NCBI GenBank assembly: GCA_020343715.1
Contig: CP070808.1
Coordinates: forward strand, 1,147,859-1,172,461
DNA length: 24,603 nucleotides
From: Thermoplasmata archaeon
GTDB taxonomy: Archaea > Thermoplasmatota > DTKX01 > GCA-020343715
Direction of reading: 5' to 3'
Both the position numbers and the translations under genes were made by a program. Shown here one piece after another: positions 1 through 6,409 of this stretch. Position 1 is the stretch's first letter. Every line of letters starts with the position of its first letter. The notes under the pieces were generated by a model. The model searched no databases. It was not told where the DNA came from and saw only the letters and a program-made list of their open reading frames with translations.

Positions 1-80
1 CTGCATCGACGGTGGATGGTCCTTAGGAACCACTCGCGTTCTGTGAATACCAAGGCATCCCCGAACTCCGCGTCGGCCAT
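1..80 (-). CDS. N-terminus of an unidentified protein (runs off the left end)
   Basis: An ATG at 80-78 on the minus strand opens a frame that stays open to the window edge (26 full codons, beginning MADAEFGDALVFTEREW). It lies 11 nt downstream of the stop codon of the HEPN gene and is preceded by a purine-rich stretch (GAGGGGCGCGGAG) that could act as a ribosome binding site. The spacing suggests co-transcription with the HEPN gene. Too little protein is visible to assign a family; an antitoxin or partner of the HEPN protein is possible but is only a guess from position. Confidence 0.45.
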   Translation of the reverse strand, partial: MADAEFGDALVFTEREWFLRTIHRRC

Positions 81-91
81 CTCCGCGCCCC

Positions 92-718
92 TCACACGCC
101 CTCGGTCACGTAGCCCGCGTCGGCCACGACGTTCTCGATGGCCCTTATCTTGTCGAGGATGCCGCGGATGTGCTCGGGGTCCTCGGCCAGCTCCCGGAGC
201 TCCGGTATCACGAACTCCCGGTTTCCAGGGTCGTAGTCCTTCGCCAGCTCCCGGCCGTGGCCCATGGCCATCTTGACGAGGCCCTTGACCTTCCCCTTAT
301 CCACGTCGAAGGGGGATATCCACTTCCCATCCACCCGGTCCACGTGGATCATGCGGTTGCGGTAGACCTTGAACTCCTCCTCCTCCATGGCGAGAATCTC
401 CTTGATGGCCTCGAAGCACTCGGAGAAGTCCATGCCCTTTACGACCCCCGTCAGGAACTTGGGCGAGTGGCGCTTCCACACGGACCAGAACTCGGCCCAG
501 TCGATGACGTCCGACTCACCAGCCAGGATGTAGCTCAGCAGGAACTCCAGGTGGTAGACCTTGCCCGCCTCTTCCAAAGAGGTTATCGCCAGCAGGCCCG
601 CGGTGGAGTGTCGCTTGAACATCATCATGACCCGGGCGTCCTCGGCGAGCTTGCTCGCGTTGTTCGAACAGAGAATCATGCCGTCGACCACGGCCTCGGA
701 GTCCAGGGATCCCTCCAT
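92..718 (-). CDS. AbiV-like HEPN-domain protein (putative RNase / abortive-infection type)
   Basis: A 208-residue all-alpha protein. Near the N-terminus it has Asn/Ala-rich helices followed by the segment SLEEAGKVYHL (about residues 47-57), which matches the 'EE-x-GK' signature of the AbiV family. At residues 120-125 it has RNRMIH, an R-x4-H motif with a polar residue after the Arg, the catalytic signature of HEPN ribonucleases. The following VDRVDGKWISPF resembles the 'YVD...P' segment after the motif in AbiV proteins. Known AbiV proteins act in phage defence by blocking translation, and HEPN proteins are often metal-independent RNases; activity of this one is inferred. No signal peptide or membrane segment is visible. 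It heads a minus-strand unit with the partial gene at 1-80. A TATA-like element at 746-755 places the transcript start close to the ATG. Confidence 0.68.
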   Translation of the reverse strand: MEGSLDSEAVVDGMILCSNNASKLAEDARVMMMFKRHSTAGLLAITSLEEAGKVYHLEFLLSYILAGESDVIDWAEFWSVWKRHSPKFLTGVVKGMDFSECFEAIKEILAMEEEEFKVYRNRMIHVDRVDGKWISPFDVDKGKVKGLVKMAMGHGRELAKDYDPGNREFVIPELRELAEDPEHIRGILDKIRAIENVVADAGYVTEGV

Positions 719-1027
719 ATCGTTTACTTGATTGTGTGGGCCTCTCTAATTAACGTTTCCAAGAAAAGGGAACTTCTGGGAAACCCTGGAGCTGGTCACC
801 TTAAGCCGAATGCAAGCACGGAGAACAGGCCGATTTCGTCTAATCTCAATCCCTTTCAATCTGCACCCATTGTTCGACCGGAGTGGGGAGCCTTGCCCCC
901 TCTAGAATCTAAGGGCGTGTTCGTCGCATTTTATTGACGGAGGCGCCGCTGAGATCCCTTCAATACGCCTAACATTGATGGATCGAGGGGTCGGTGTCTC
1001 GGCAATCTTGACAAAGCGCACCTACTG
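719..1027. other. Intergenic stretch without a recognisable gene
   Basis: About 310 bp between the HEPN start codon and the stop codon of the secreted protein gene. The plus-strand open frame crossing it is the antisense continuation of the HEPN gene and has no start, codon bias or recognisable product. The only sites seen are the TATA-like element at 746-755 and a weak GGGG/CCCC hairpin near 886-900. No tRNA-like cloverleaf was found. Confidence 0.5.
746..755 (-). promoter_or_regulatory. TATA-like element of the HEPN gene
   Basis: Read on the minus strand the sequence is CGTTAATTAG. It is centred about 33 nt upstream of the ATG at 718, which would put the transcription start within a few nt of the start codon (leaderless or nearly so). 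No ribosome binding site precedes this ATG, which fits. Confidence 0.4.
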
Positions 1028-1582
1028 TTAGCTGGAGCCTACCGTCGAAATCGTCCCCGAGAAACTCCCGCTGATCAGATCGTTGTCGTCACCTTCAACC
1101 GTCGTTTGACCTCCAGAGCCCGTAAAGGATCCCGAGGCACCATCGAAGTGGCCAGTCCCATCCGTGATCGTGCCAGAGAGCGCGAAGGAAGGGTAGTTCC
1201 CTGCGATTAAACTGAACATGCCCTCGAGGGTTATGTCCGCATACAGCTCATCGCCGTTCGCCGCAGTGAACGTCGCCATAGTGCTGAGTGTAGCGTATAT
1301 CGTTCCAGTGGAGGGATTGTACGTAGACCAATCCAATATTATATCATCGTCGGCGAATTCAACCACTGCCGTATACTTCCCCAGGTGAGATGCTTTTCCC
1401 GACACCTCGATGCGCTCTAGGTCGGGGTCCACCCGCGGTACGGTTGAACCGTCGAGATCACCCTTGAAGGGGACGTACTTCGCATCCGCGCTTACATTCA
1501 TCGGCACTGCCACTGCTACCAACATGGCCACCATCAATAGACACAAATACATCCTCGATGTTTTCCTCATTCTCATTTTCAT
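1028..1582 (-). CDS. Secreted beta-rich protein (calycin/allene-oxide-cyclase-barrel-like repeats), function unknown
   Basis: 184 residues from the ATG at 1582. This start is chosen over the in-frame start at 1690 because a strong ribosome binding site (GGGAGGAAG) lies just upstream and a signal peptide begins at once: basic residues, then YLCLLMVAMLVAVAVP, then a likely cleavage after NVSA. The mature protein is rich in Gly, Ser, Thr and Asp. It has a 'GKASHLGKYT' segment, a 'TAANGDELYADI' segment, and C-terminal GTGHFDGASGSFTGSG and SGSFSGTIST strands. This pattern occurs in many small bacterial secreted beta-barrel proteins of unknown function (calycin-like or allene-oxide-cyclase-barrel-like). 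There is no C-terminal anchor, so it is probably released. Codon usage is less GC-biased than in neighbouring genes and the gene lies alone in an AT-rich island, which suggests transfer. Confidence 0.65.
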   Translation of the reverse strand: MKMRMRKTSRMYLCLLMVAMLVAVAVPMNVSADAKYVPFKGDLDGSTVPRVDPDLERIEVSGKASHLGKYTAVVEFADDDIILDWSTYNPSTGTIYATLSTMATFTAANGDELYADITLEGMFSLIAGNYPSFALSGTITDGTGHFDGASGSFTGSGGQTTVEGDDNDLISGSFSGTISTVGSS

Positions 1583-1762
1583 ACAATCTTCCTCCCTCTT
1601 AATCGATACTAAGCCCAACCCGGATTCCCTCCCCCCAGAGTAGAAATGAAGTTCGACCAAACTATGCCGCTCAGATCCCCAATGCCCCATTCCTGCTCCC
1701 TCTCATAGTTTCCCCATCCCCACCACAATGCTATGGTGTAGCACGGGGTATCCAATTATCTG

Positions 1763-1773
1763 CTATTTATAAT
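1763..1773 (-). promoter_or_regulatory. Possible TATA box for the secreted protein gene
   Basis: On the minus strand it reads ATTATAAATAG, a good archaeal TATA box. The predicted transcript start near 1740 would give a leader of about 155 nt before the ATG at 1582. That is long for an archaeal gene, so the assignment is tentative. The predicted leader includes a CACCA/TGGTG inverted repeat at 1721-1738. Confidence 0.35.
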
Positions 1774-1800
1774 TTTACATTCGTCCATTGATTGAATCGT

Positions 1801-1815
1801 ATATCCGACGGATAT
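1801..1815. repeat. Perfect palindrome with 7-bp arms
   Basis: ATATCCGACGGATAT: two 7-bp arms around a single central A. It is centred about 40 bp upstream of the possible minus-strand TATA box and well upstream of the S6e promoter. Short perfect dyads of this type are typical binding sites of dimeric regulators; the regulator is unknown. Confidence 0.5.
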
Positions 1816-1868
1816 CCTATAAATTAGTGATTTATCTTATTATTATTTGATGTTTATAATATATATAT

Positions 1869-2013
1869 TTCAAGTGTCCGATGTTGGAATGGAGTTGATA
1901 TCAGCTTTTATTAAATGAGCGCGATTTTATTCCAACAGCCCTTCACGTTGGAAATCGGAATGATACTTGTTCTCCTTTAGCTCCAACCATCACTTGAATA
2001 AAAAATGTGAAGG
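1869..2013. repeat. Three interleaved inverted-repeat pairs
   Basis: TTCAAGTG (1869-1876) pairs with CACTTGAA (1991-1998). TGTTGGAAT (1882-1890) pairs with ATTCCAACA (1929-1937). CCTTCAC (1940-1946) pairs with GTGAAGG (2007-2013). The first and third pairs cross, so a transcript could form a pseudoknot-like fold. All arms match exactly, but the AT-rich background raises the chance of coincidence. Confidence 0.4.
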
Positions 2014-2040
2014 TTTGATGAGCCAGCTACACCATAAGCC

Positions 2041-2050
2041 TTTTAAATAG
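2041..2050 (+). promoter_or_regulatory. TATA box of the S6e operon
   Basis: TTTTAAATAG, a strong archaeal TATA box. The transcription start is expected near 2073-2076, giving a leader of roughly 45 nt. That leader contains a small hairpin (GCAGC at 2077-2081 with GCTGC at 2088-2092) upstream of the ribosome binding site AAGGTGA. Confidence 0.7.
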
Positions 2051-2117
2051 GAAGCGCATTGCCGACGACTGCGAGAGCAGCCGAGACGCTGCCAGTAACG
2101 CTCACAAGGTGACATCC

Positions 2118-2543
2118 ATGGTCGAGTTCAAGGCGGTAATAGCCGACCCGCAGACGGGTAAGTGCTACCAGAACACCATCGCGGGCCATCACGCCAACTC
2201 CCTCATCGGCAAGAAGATCGGTGACGAGTTCGACGGCATATTCGTCAGCCTACCAGGCTACAAGCTGGTGGTGACCGGCGGTACCGACCACGCCGGCTTC
2301 GCCATGCGCAGGGACATCGAGGGATCCCGCCTGAAGCGGATCCTCACCGCCAAGTCCATCGGCTACCGGTCCAAGTCCCGCCACAAGAACCGGCACAAGC
2401 CCCTCGTTTCCGAGAAGGGTGTTAGGAAGCGCATCGTGGTCCGCGGGAACACCATCTCCCCCGAGATCACCCAGATAAACATGCGCATCTCCTCCCACGG
2501 CTCCAAGCCCATCGATGACCTCCTCGCCGAAGGAGAGAACTAG
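2118..2543 (+). CDS. rps6e: Small-subunit ribosomal protein S6e
   Basis: 141 residues, a component of the archaeal/eukaryotic 30S/40S ribosomal subunit. The ATG at 2118 is preferred over the GTG at 2109 because AAGGTGA, a near-perfect ribosome binding site, lies 5 nt before it and because S6e proteins begin directly with the '[12 protein letters not shown]' strand. The family hallmarks are the N-terminal strand, the '[12 protein letters not shown]' loop, '[18 protein letters not shown]', and the C-terminal '[17 protein letters not shown]' block at about residues 108-124. The basic insert between the last two blocks (Lys/Arg/His-rich) is rRNA-binding in character. First gene of an operon with aIF2-gamma (11 nt gap), the standard euryarchaeal arrangement. 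Confidence 0.97.
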   Translation: MVEFKAVIADPQTGKCYQNTIAGHHANSLIGKKIGDEFDGIFVSLPGYKLVVTGGTDHAGFAMRRDIEGSRLKRILTAKSIGYRSKSRHKNRHKPLVSEKGVRKRIVVRGNTISPEITQINMRISSHGSKPIDDLLAEGEN

Positions 2544-2554
2544 AGGTACATGTC

Positions 2555-3781
2555 ATGGCGCTCCCCCAGCAGCCCGAAGTGAACATCGGCCTGGTCGGTC
2601 ACGTGGACCACGGCAAGACCACGTTGACCCAGGCCCTCACGGGCGTCTGGACGGACCGCCACTCCGAGGAGATCAAGCGGGGCATATCCATCAAGCTGGG
2701 CTACGCCGACTGCGCCTTCTACCGGTGTCCCGGAGAGGAGCCCCCTGACGCCTTCACCTCCGACCCCAAGTCCTGCGAGGCCAAGGCCGAGCTGATGCGC
2801 GTCGTCAGCTTCGTCGACGCACCCGGCCACGAGACCCTCATGGCCGTCATGCTCAGCGGCACCGGCCTCATGGACGGCGCCATCCTCATGATAGCCGCCA
2901 ACGAGGTCTGTCCCCAGCCCCAGAGCAAGGAGCACCTCATGGGCCTGCAGATCTCCGGCATCGAGAACATCGTGGTGGTCCAGAACAAGATCGACCTGGT
3001 GGACGAGGAGACGGCCATCTCCAACTACGAGGACATCAAGGAGTTCCTCGCGGGGACCGTGGCCGCCGACGCGCCCATCATCCCCATCTCGGCCCAGCAG
3101 GGCGTCAACCTGGACGTGCTCATCCAGTCAATCGAGGAGAGGATTCCCACCCCCGACCACGACCTGGAGGCCCCGCCCCGCATGGCCATCGCCCGCAGCT
3201 TCGACTGCAACATGCCGGGCCGCGGCCCCGAGGAGCTGATGGGCGGAGTCATCGGAGGCTCCCTCGCCCAGGGCGTCTGGAAGGTGGGTGACGAGGTGGA
3301 GATCGCCCCTGGCGTCCAGGTGCAGGAGGCCAACCAGGTCACCTGGGAGCCCATCCACACCACCATCGACTCCATCGTCGCGGGCGGCGAGGAACTGCCC
3401 GAGGCCCGACCCGGGGGCCTTCTGGCGATATCAACCCAGCTGGACCCCCAGATGACCAAGTCCGACTCCCTTGTCGGCAAGATGGCGGGCAAGCCCGGCA
3501 CGCTGCCCCCCGTGTGGCACGAGTTCACCCTGGACCTGCACCTCCTCGACTTCGTGGTGGGTTCGCTGGAGGACGTGCAGGTGGACCCCATCCGGTCCAA
3601 CGAGCCCCTCATGCTCAACGTGTCCACCGCCACCACCGTGGGCATGGTCACCTCCGTTGTGGGCGACCATGCCGATGTGCGCCTCAAGCTTCCCGTGTCC
3701 GCCGAGCCCGGCGATAGGGTTGCCATCTCCCGACGCATCGGGACCCGCTTCCGCCTCATCGGCAACGGCGTCATCCGCTGA
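2555..3781 (+). CDS. eif2g: Translation initiation factor 2, gamma subunit (aIF2-gamma)
   Basis: 408 residues, full family length. This GTPase forms the core of the aIF2 heterotrimer that delivers initiator Met-tRNA to the small ribosomal subunit. The G motifs are all present: GHVDHGKT (15-22), DAPGHE (88-93), NKID (144-147) and the SAQ of G5 (179-181). Two beta-barrel domains follow. The zinc-knuckle insert before G3 is degenerate: only Cys53, Cys58 and Cys74 are seen instead of the usual two C-x2-C pairs, so zinc binding is doubtful. A ribosome binding site (AGAGGT) lies 7 nt before the ATG. Second gene of the S6e operon. Confidence 0.97.
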   Translation: MALPQQPEVNIGLVGHVDHGKTTLTQALTGVWTDRHSEEIKRGISIKLGYADCAFYRCPGEEPPDAFTSDPKSCEAKAELMRVVSFVDAPGHETLMAVMLSGTGLMDGAILMIAANEVCPQPQSKEHLMGLQISGIENIVVVQNKIDLVDEETAISNYEDIKEFLAGTVAADAPIIPISAQQGVNLDVLIQSIEERIPTPDHDLEAPPRMAIARSFDCNMPGRGPEELMGGVIGGSLAQGVWKVGDEVEIAPGVQVQEANQVTWEPIHTTIDSIVAGGEELPEARPGGLLAISTQLDPQMTKSDSLVGKMAGKPGTLPPVWHEFTLDLHLLDFVVGSLEDVQVDPIRSNEPLMLNVSTATTVGMVTSVVGDHADVRLKLPVSAEPGDRVAISRRIGTRFRLIGNGVIR

Positions 3782-3793
3782 GGGGGTGGACCC

Positions 3794-4171
3794 CTGGCCG
3801 CCGACGACCCGGACCTTCCCCTGGTTCTCTTGGACACCAACGCGCTGTTCATGCCTTTCCAGATGGGGCTCGACCTGGAACGGGAGATCGAGAGGGAGAT
3901 AGGGCGATGCCGCATCGCCGTCCCCCACGTCGTGCTCGCCGAGGTCACCGCGATGCAGGGCTCCGTCAAGGACGGCGCGGCGGCCCTGGAGTACGCCCGG
4001 CGGTTCGATACCGTACCCACCGAGGGATTAGGGGACGGCGCCATCGTCGAGTGCGCCATCCACACCGGGGGCATAGTCGTTACCGGCGACCGGGGGCTCA
4101 TCAAACGGCTCAGGGCCGCAGGCATGAAGGTGCTGCGACCTCGGCAGAGGAAGCGGCTCGAGCTGCGCTGA
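3794..4171 (+). CDS. PIN-domain ribonuclease (Fcf1/VapC-like, linked to aIF2-gamma)
   Basis: A PIN domain with all four acidic residues in context: the Asp of LVLLDTNALF, the Glu of VVLAEVTAM, the first Asp of GLGDGAIVECA and the Asp of VVTGDRGLIKRL, followed by a basic tail (RPRQRKRLELR). Such enzymes are Mg-dependent RNases. This one belongs to the chromosomal group found after aIF2-gamma in many euryarchaea, and a role in rRNA or RNA processing is inferred. The start is uncertain. No ATG or GTG lies before the first conserved strand. The TTG at 3830 would delete that strand. A CTG at 3794 follows a GGGGGTGGA ribosome-binding-like sequence by a few nt and is used here. The frame is the same as that of aIF2-gamma, separated from it by one TGA. 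Confidence 0.85.
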   Translation: MAADDPDLPLVLLDTNALFMPFQMGLDLEREIEREIGRCRIAVPHVVLAEVTAMQGSVKDGAAALEYARRFDTVPTEGLGDGAIVECAIHTGGIVVTGDRGLIKRLRAAGMKVLRPRQRKRLELR

Positions 4172-4210
4172 GGCTATGCATCATCATCCCGGGAATTGCC
4201 TATCCCGCAA

Positions 4211-4219
4211 CTTATATTA
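4211..4219 (+). promoter_or_regulatory. TATA box of the membrane-anchored protein gene
   Basis: CTTATATTA, centred about 31 nt before the GTG at 4246. The expected transcript start is about 5 nt before the start codon, so the mRNA is probably leaderless; there is no ribosome binding site in that gap. Confidence 0.6.
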
Positions 4220-4245
4220 GATAAGGAATACCACAACTCATCTCC

Positions 4246-5151
4246 GTGAAAGGGGGACGTGGCACGTCAAATCGCGGTCTGGGCACATTGGTAGTCGCTC
4301 TGGCTGTCTTGATCGTACTTTCTATGAGCCCCAGCTTCATTCACAATTCTTCAGACGCGGCTGGCACCAGCAACTTCGGTGTGGGAATCCATCTGCAGAA
4401 GTACTCCGTCGAGATGCTAGTGTCCACAGAGCAGGACACGGTGCTGGTGATCCCTGGTTGGGTCGACGTGGGGAACATGCGACCCGGTGAGACGGTGTCG
4501 GTGGACATCACATCCACGGGTCACCACTACCTCTATGCCGGGCCCGACCCTCCCCACATGATCTTCGAACGCGACGGTAGGCAGTACTTCAACCTCACGC
4601 TGACCCTTGTAGAGGATTCTCCAATCACGGAATCCTATGAGATAATCGTGACCGCAATAGGCAAGACCGTCCTGGACCAGGCGGTCTCCGACGTTGAACT
4701 TGTGGTCTATCCAGACTTCCAGATCACAGCAACTGTCAACCTCGTCGCCAAACCTCCGAAAGTCAGTCCGGGCGGGGAGACAACTGGGACGCTGAGGATA
4801 ACCAACACAGGGTCCATATGGGGGGAGTACAGGCTGACCAAGAAGGACGACCCGGAATTCATCGTGGAGAGGATCAGGTTCACAAGGGAGGCCGAGCTCA
4901 CCCCTGGGTTCCACGATGACTTCGAGTTCAAGGTCGAGGTGACTGAGGATGCCGAGCCTGGAAATCACAGAATCGTAATCGAGGTATGGGCGTCGACCCA
5001 GTACGACACAGGGGCACCGATGGACACATTCACCATGGAGGTAATTGTGGAGGAGGAGACGGGGATGACGACGGGTACGTTGCTTGCCCTGACCATCCTC
5101 GTTATAGCCTTCATCGGCGTGGCCACCTTCCTCCTGCGCCGAAAGGATTAA
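4246..5151 (+). CDS. Membrane-anchored surface protein with Ig-like domains
   Basis: 301 residues from a GTG start. The protein has an N-terminal signal segment (LGTLVVALAVLIVLSM, about residues 11-26), then an extracytoplasmic beta-rich part and a C-terminal membrane helix ending in LLRRKD. The second half (about residues 165-260) contains KPPKVSPGGETTGTLRITNTG, shown only in part here, and a closing 'PGNHRIVIEVWA' strand. This resembles the NEW3/CARDB-type Ig-like fold common in archaeal envelope proteins. Topology is N-terminal domain outside with a short cytoplasmic tail. The predicted mRNA is leaderless. Codon use is less GC-biased than in the translation operon before it. The specific function is unknown; no sugar-binding or enzymatic motif is visible. 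Confidence 0.75.
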   Translation: MKGGRGTSNRGLGTLVVALAVLIVLSMSPSFIHNSSDAAGTSNFGVGIHLQKYSVEMLVSTEQDTVLVIPGWVDVGNMRPGETVSVDITSTGHHYLYAGPDPPHMIFERDGRQYFNLTLTLVEDSPITESYEIIVTAIGKTVLDQAVSDVELVVYPDFQITATVNLVAKPPKVSPGGETTGTLRITNTGSIWGEYRLTKKDDPEFIVERIRFTREAELTPGFHDDFEFKVEVTEDAEPGNHRIVIEVWASTQYDTGAPMDTFTMEVIVEEETGMTTGTLLALTILVIAFIGVATFLLRRKD

Positions 5152-5183
5152 ACGTACGGCCGACCGTCCCGCGTTGGGAGGCG

Positions 5184-6347
5184 ATGCCGGTGGACTTCGA
5201 GCTCTCGGATGAGGACAGGGCCTTCGACGAGGAGGCGATAGCCTTCGTGGACGACTACATCCGTCCCAACTTCAACCAGTGGCACCACGAGAACGCGCTG
5301 CCTAAGCAGTACTGGAAGGAGATGGGAGAGCGGGAGTGGCTCCTGCTCCGGAGGGACGGCGAGGGCGGTTGGACCGAGAGGTCCATGATGCAGCTGGCCA
5401 TGCTGTACGACCGCATCTCCGAGGTGAGCCCCGGGGCGGGCATTGGTGCCTTCGCCAACAACCAGCTGGGGGTCTACGCCCCCTACAACTGGGGAAGCGA
5501 CATGATCTTCAAGCGGTGGGTCGAGCCCGCCGCCAAGGGGGATTACGTCATCTCTTTCTGCAACACCGAGCCCACAGCGGGCTCTGACGTGAAGAACATC
5601 CAGACCGAGGCGAAACCCGACGGCGACGATTGGGAGATCTCGGGCCGCAAGATGTACATCACCAACGCCGTGGAGGCGGACGCCCTGGTCGTGTCGGCCA
5701 TCACCGACCCCCTGGCGGACGACCCCCGGAAGGGGCAGTCCCTCTTCATATTGGACTCTGACACTCCCGGCGTGAAGGTGCGGGCCCTTAAGAAGCTCCA
5801 CTGGGCCCCCGCGAGCCTCGGCTTCATTCAGCTGAACAAGGTCAAGGTCCCCGCAGAGCAGATGATCGGCAACGTCAACGAGGGCTTCGACTACACCATG
5901 GCCACCTTCACCAACGGCCGCATAGGCGTGGCCTCGATGACCATGGGGACGGCGGTGGGCGCCCTGCGCCTGGCCTACCATCGGGCGAAGCGACGGAAGA
6001 TCTATGGCACGACCCTCTGGGAGCTGCGGACCAAGAGGCATGAGTTCGCCGACATGGCCATAATCGCCGAGGCGGGCCGGCTCCTCTACAGGAAAGCGGC
6101 TTGGCTCCGGGACAACGGGAAGGACTTCAAGATGGCCGCCTCGATGGCCAAGCTCTTCGCCACCGAGAAGGCGAAGGACCTGACCATGTGGGCCGCCTAC
6201 CTCCACGGGGGCTCGGGCGTGCTGGAGGAGAACCGCATCCACCGCTACCCCCTCGACGCGTGGGCATCTGCCATGGGCGAGGGCGCGCCCGAGGTGCAGC
6301 GGCTGCTCATCGCACGTTTCTTCGACGAATGGATGGAACAGTTCTAG
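5184..6347 (+). CDS. Acyl-CoA dehydrogenase family flavoprotein
   Basis: 387 residues, close to the usual family size. The order of regions is typical: an N-terminal helical domain, a middle beta domain with the flavin/substrate motif FCNTEPTAGSD (about residues 130-140) and ISGRKMYITNA, and a C-terminal helical domain. The C-terminal GGSGVLEEN and MGEGAPEVQRLLI align with the 'GGxGyxxE' and 'YEGTxEIQR' motifs. The Glu in GEGA is in the position of the catalytic base of many acyl-CoA dehydrogenases. It should oxidise an acyl-CoA to the 2-enoyl-CoA with electrons passed to an acceptor; no ETF genes are in the window. The ATG at 5184 is used, but a ribosome binding site (GGGAGG, 5176-5181) is better spaced for the in-frame GTG at 5190. 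Substrate chain length cannot be read from sequence. Confidence 0.9.
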   Translation: MPVDFELSDEDRAFDEEAIAFVDDYIRPNFNQWHHENALPKQYWKEMGEREWLLLRRDGEGGWTERSMMQLAMLYDRISEVSPGAGIGAFANNQLGVYAPYNWGSDMIFKRWVEPAAKGDYVISFCNTEPTAGSDVKNIQTEAKPDGDDWEISGRKMYITNAVEADALVVSAITDPLADDPRKGQSLFILDSDTPGVKVRALKKLHWAPASLGFIQLNKVKVPAEQMIGNVNEGFDYTMATFTNGRIGVASMTMGTAVGALRLAYHRAKRRKIYGTTLWELRTKRHEFADMAIIAEAGRLLYRKAAWLRDNGKDFKMAASMAKLFATEKAKDLTMWAAYLHGGSGVLEENRIHRYPLDAWASAMGEGAPEVQRLLIARFFDEWMEQF

Positions 6348-6409
6348 AACGTCGTCCGAAAGCCTTATCAGATGTCCATCCGTTCATCCTCGCAACCCCG
6401 GTGAGGAAC

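Larger units (their letters stand above)
1583..2117. other. AT-rich regulatory island between divergent genes
   Basis: About 535 bp, markedly more AT-rich than the rest of the window between roughly 1750 and 2050. It holds a possible minus-strand TATA box (1763-1773), a perfect palindrome (1801-1815), interleaved inverted repeats (1869-2013), and the TATA box and leader of the S6e operon. No open reading frame of note and no tRNA-like fold were found. A promoter-like run of T/A at about 1853-1868 could drive an untranslated RNA, but nothing proves this. Confidence 0.5.

Noticed and set aside
170..937. Long plus-strand open frame (255 codons) over the HEPN gene
   Set aside because: Antisense shadow of the HEPN gene running into the intergenic region; no ribosome binding site, no recognisable domain, composition typical of a reversed GC-rich gene.
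1583..1690. Longer form of the secreted protein starting at 1690
   Set aside because: It would bury the signal peptide 45 residues into the chain; the ATG at 1582 has a strong ribosome binding site.
719..2117. tRNA, CRISPR array or insertion sequence in the gene-poor region
   Set aside because: No cloverleaf, no regularly spaced repeats and no transposase or terminal inverted repeats could be found by reading both strands.
3025..4125. Minus-strand 366-codon open frame opposite aIF2-gamma and PIN
   Set aside because: The plus strand encodes unmistakable conserved proteins here; the antisense product is low-complexity Ser/Arg/Pro-rich, as expected of a GC-rich shadow.
5148..6242. Minus-strand 364-codon open frame opposite the acyl-CoA dehydrogenase
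   Set aside because: Shadow frame; the plus-strand acyl-CoA dehydrogenase motifs are complete.
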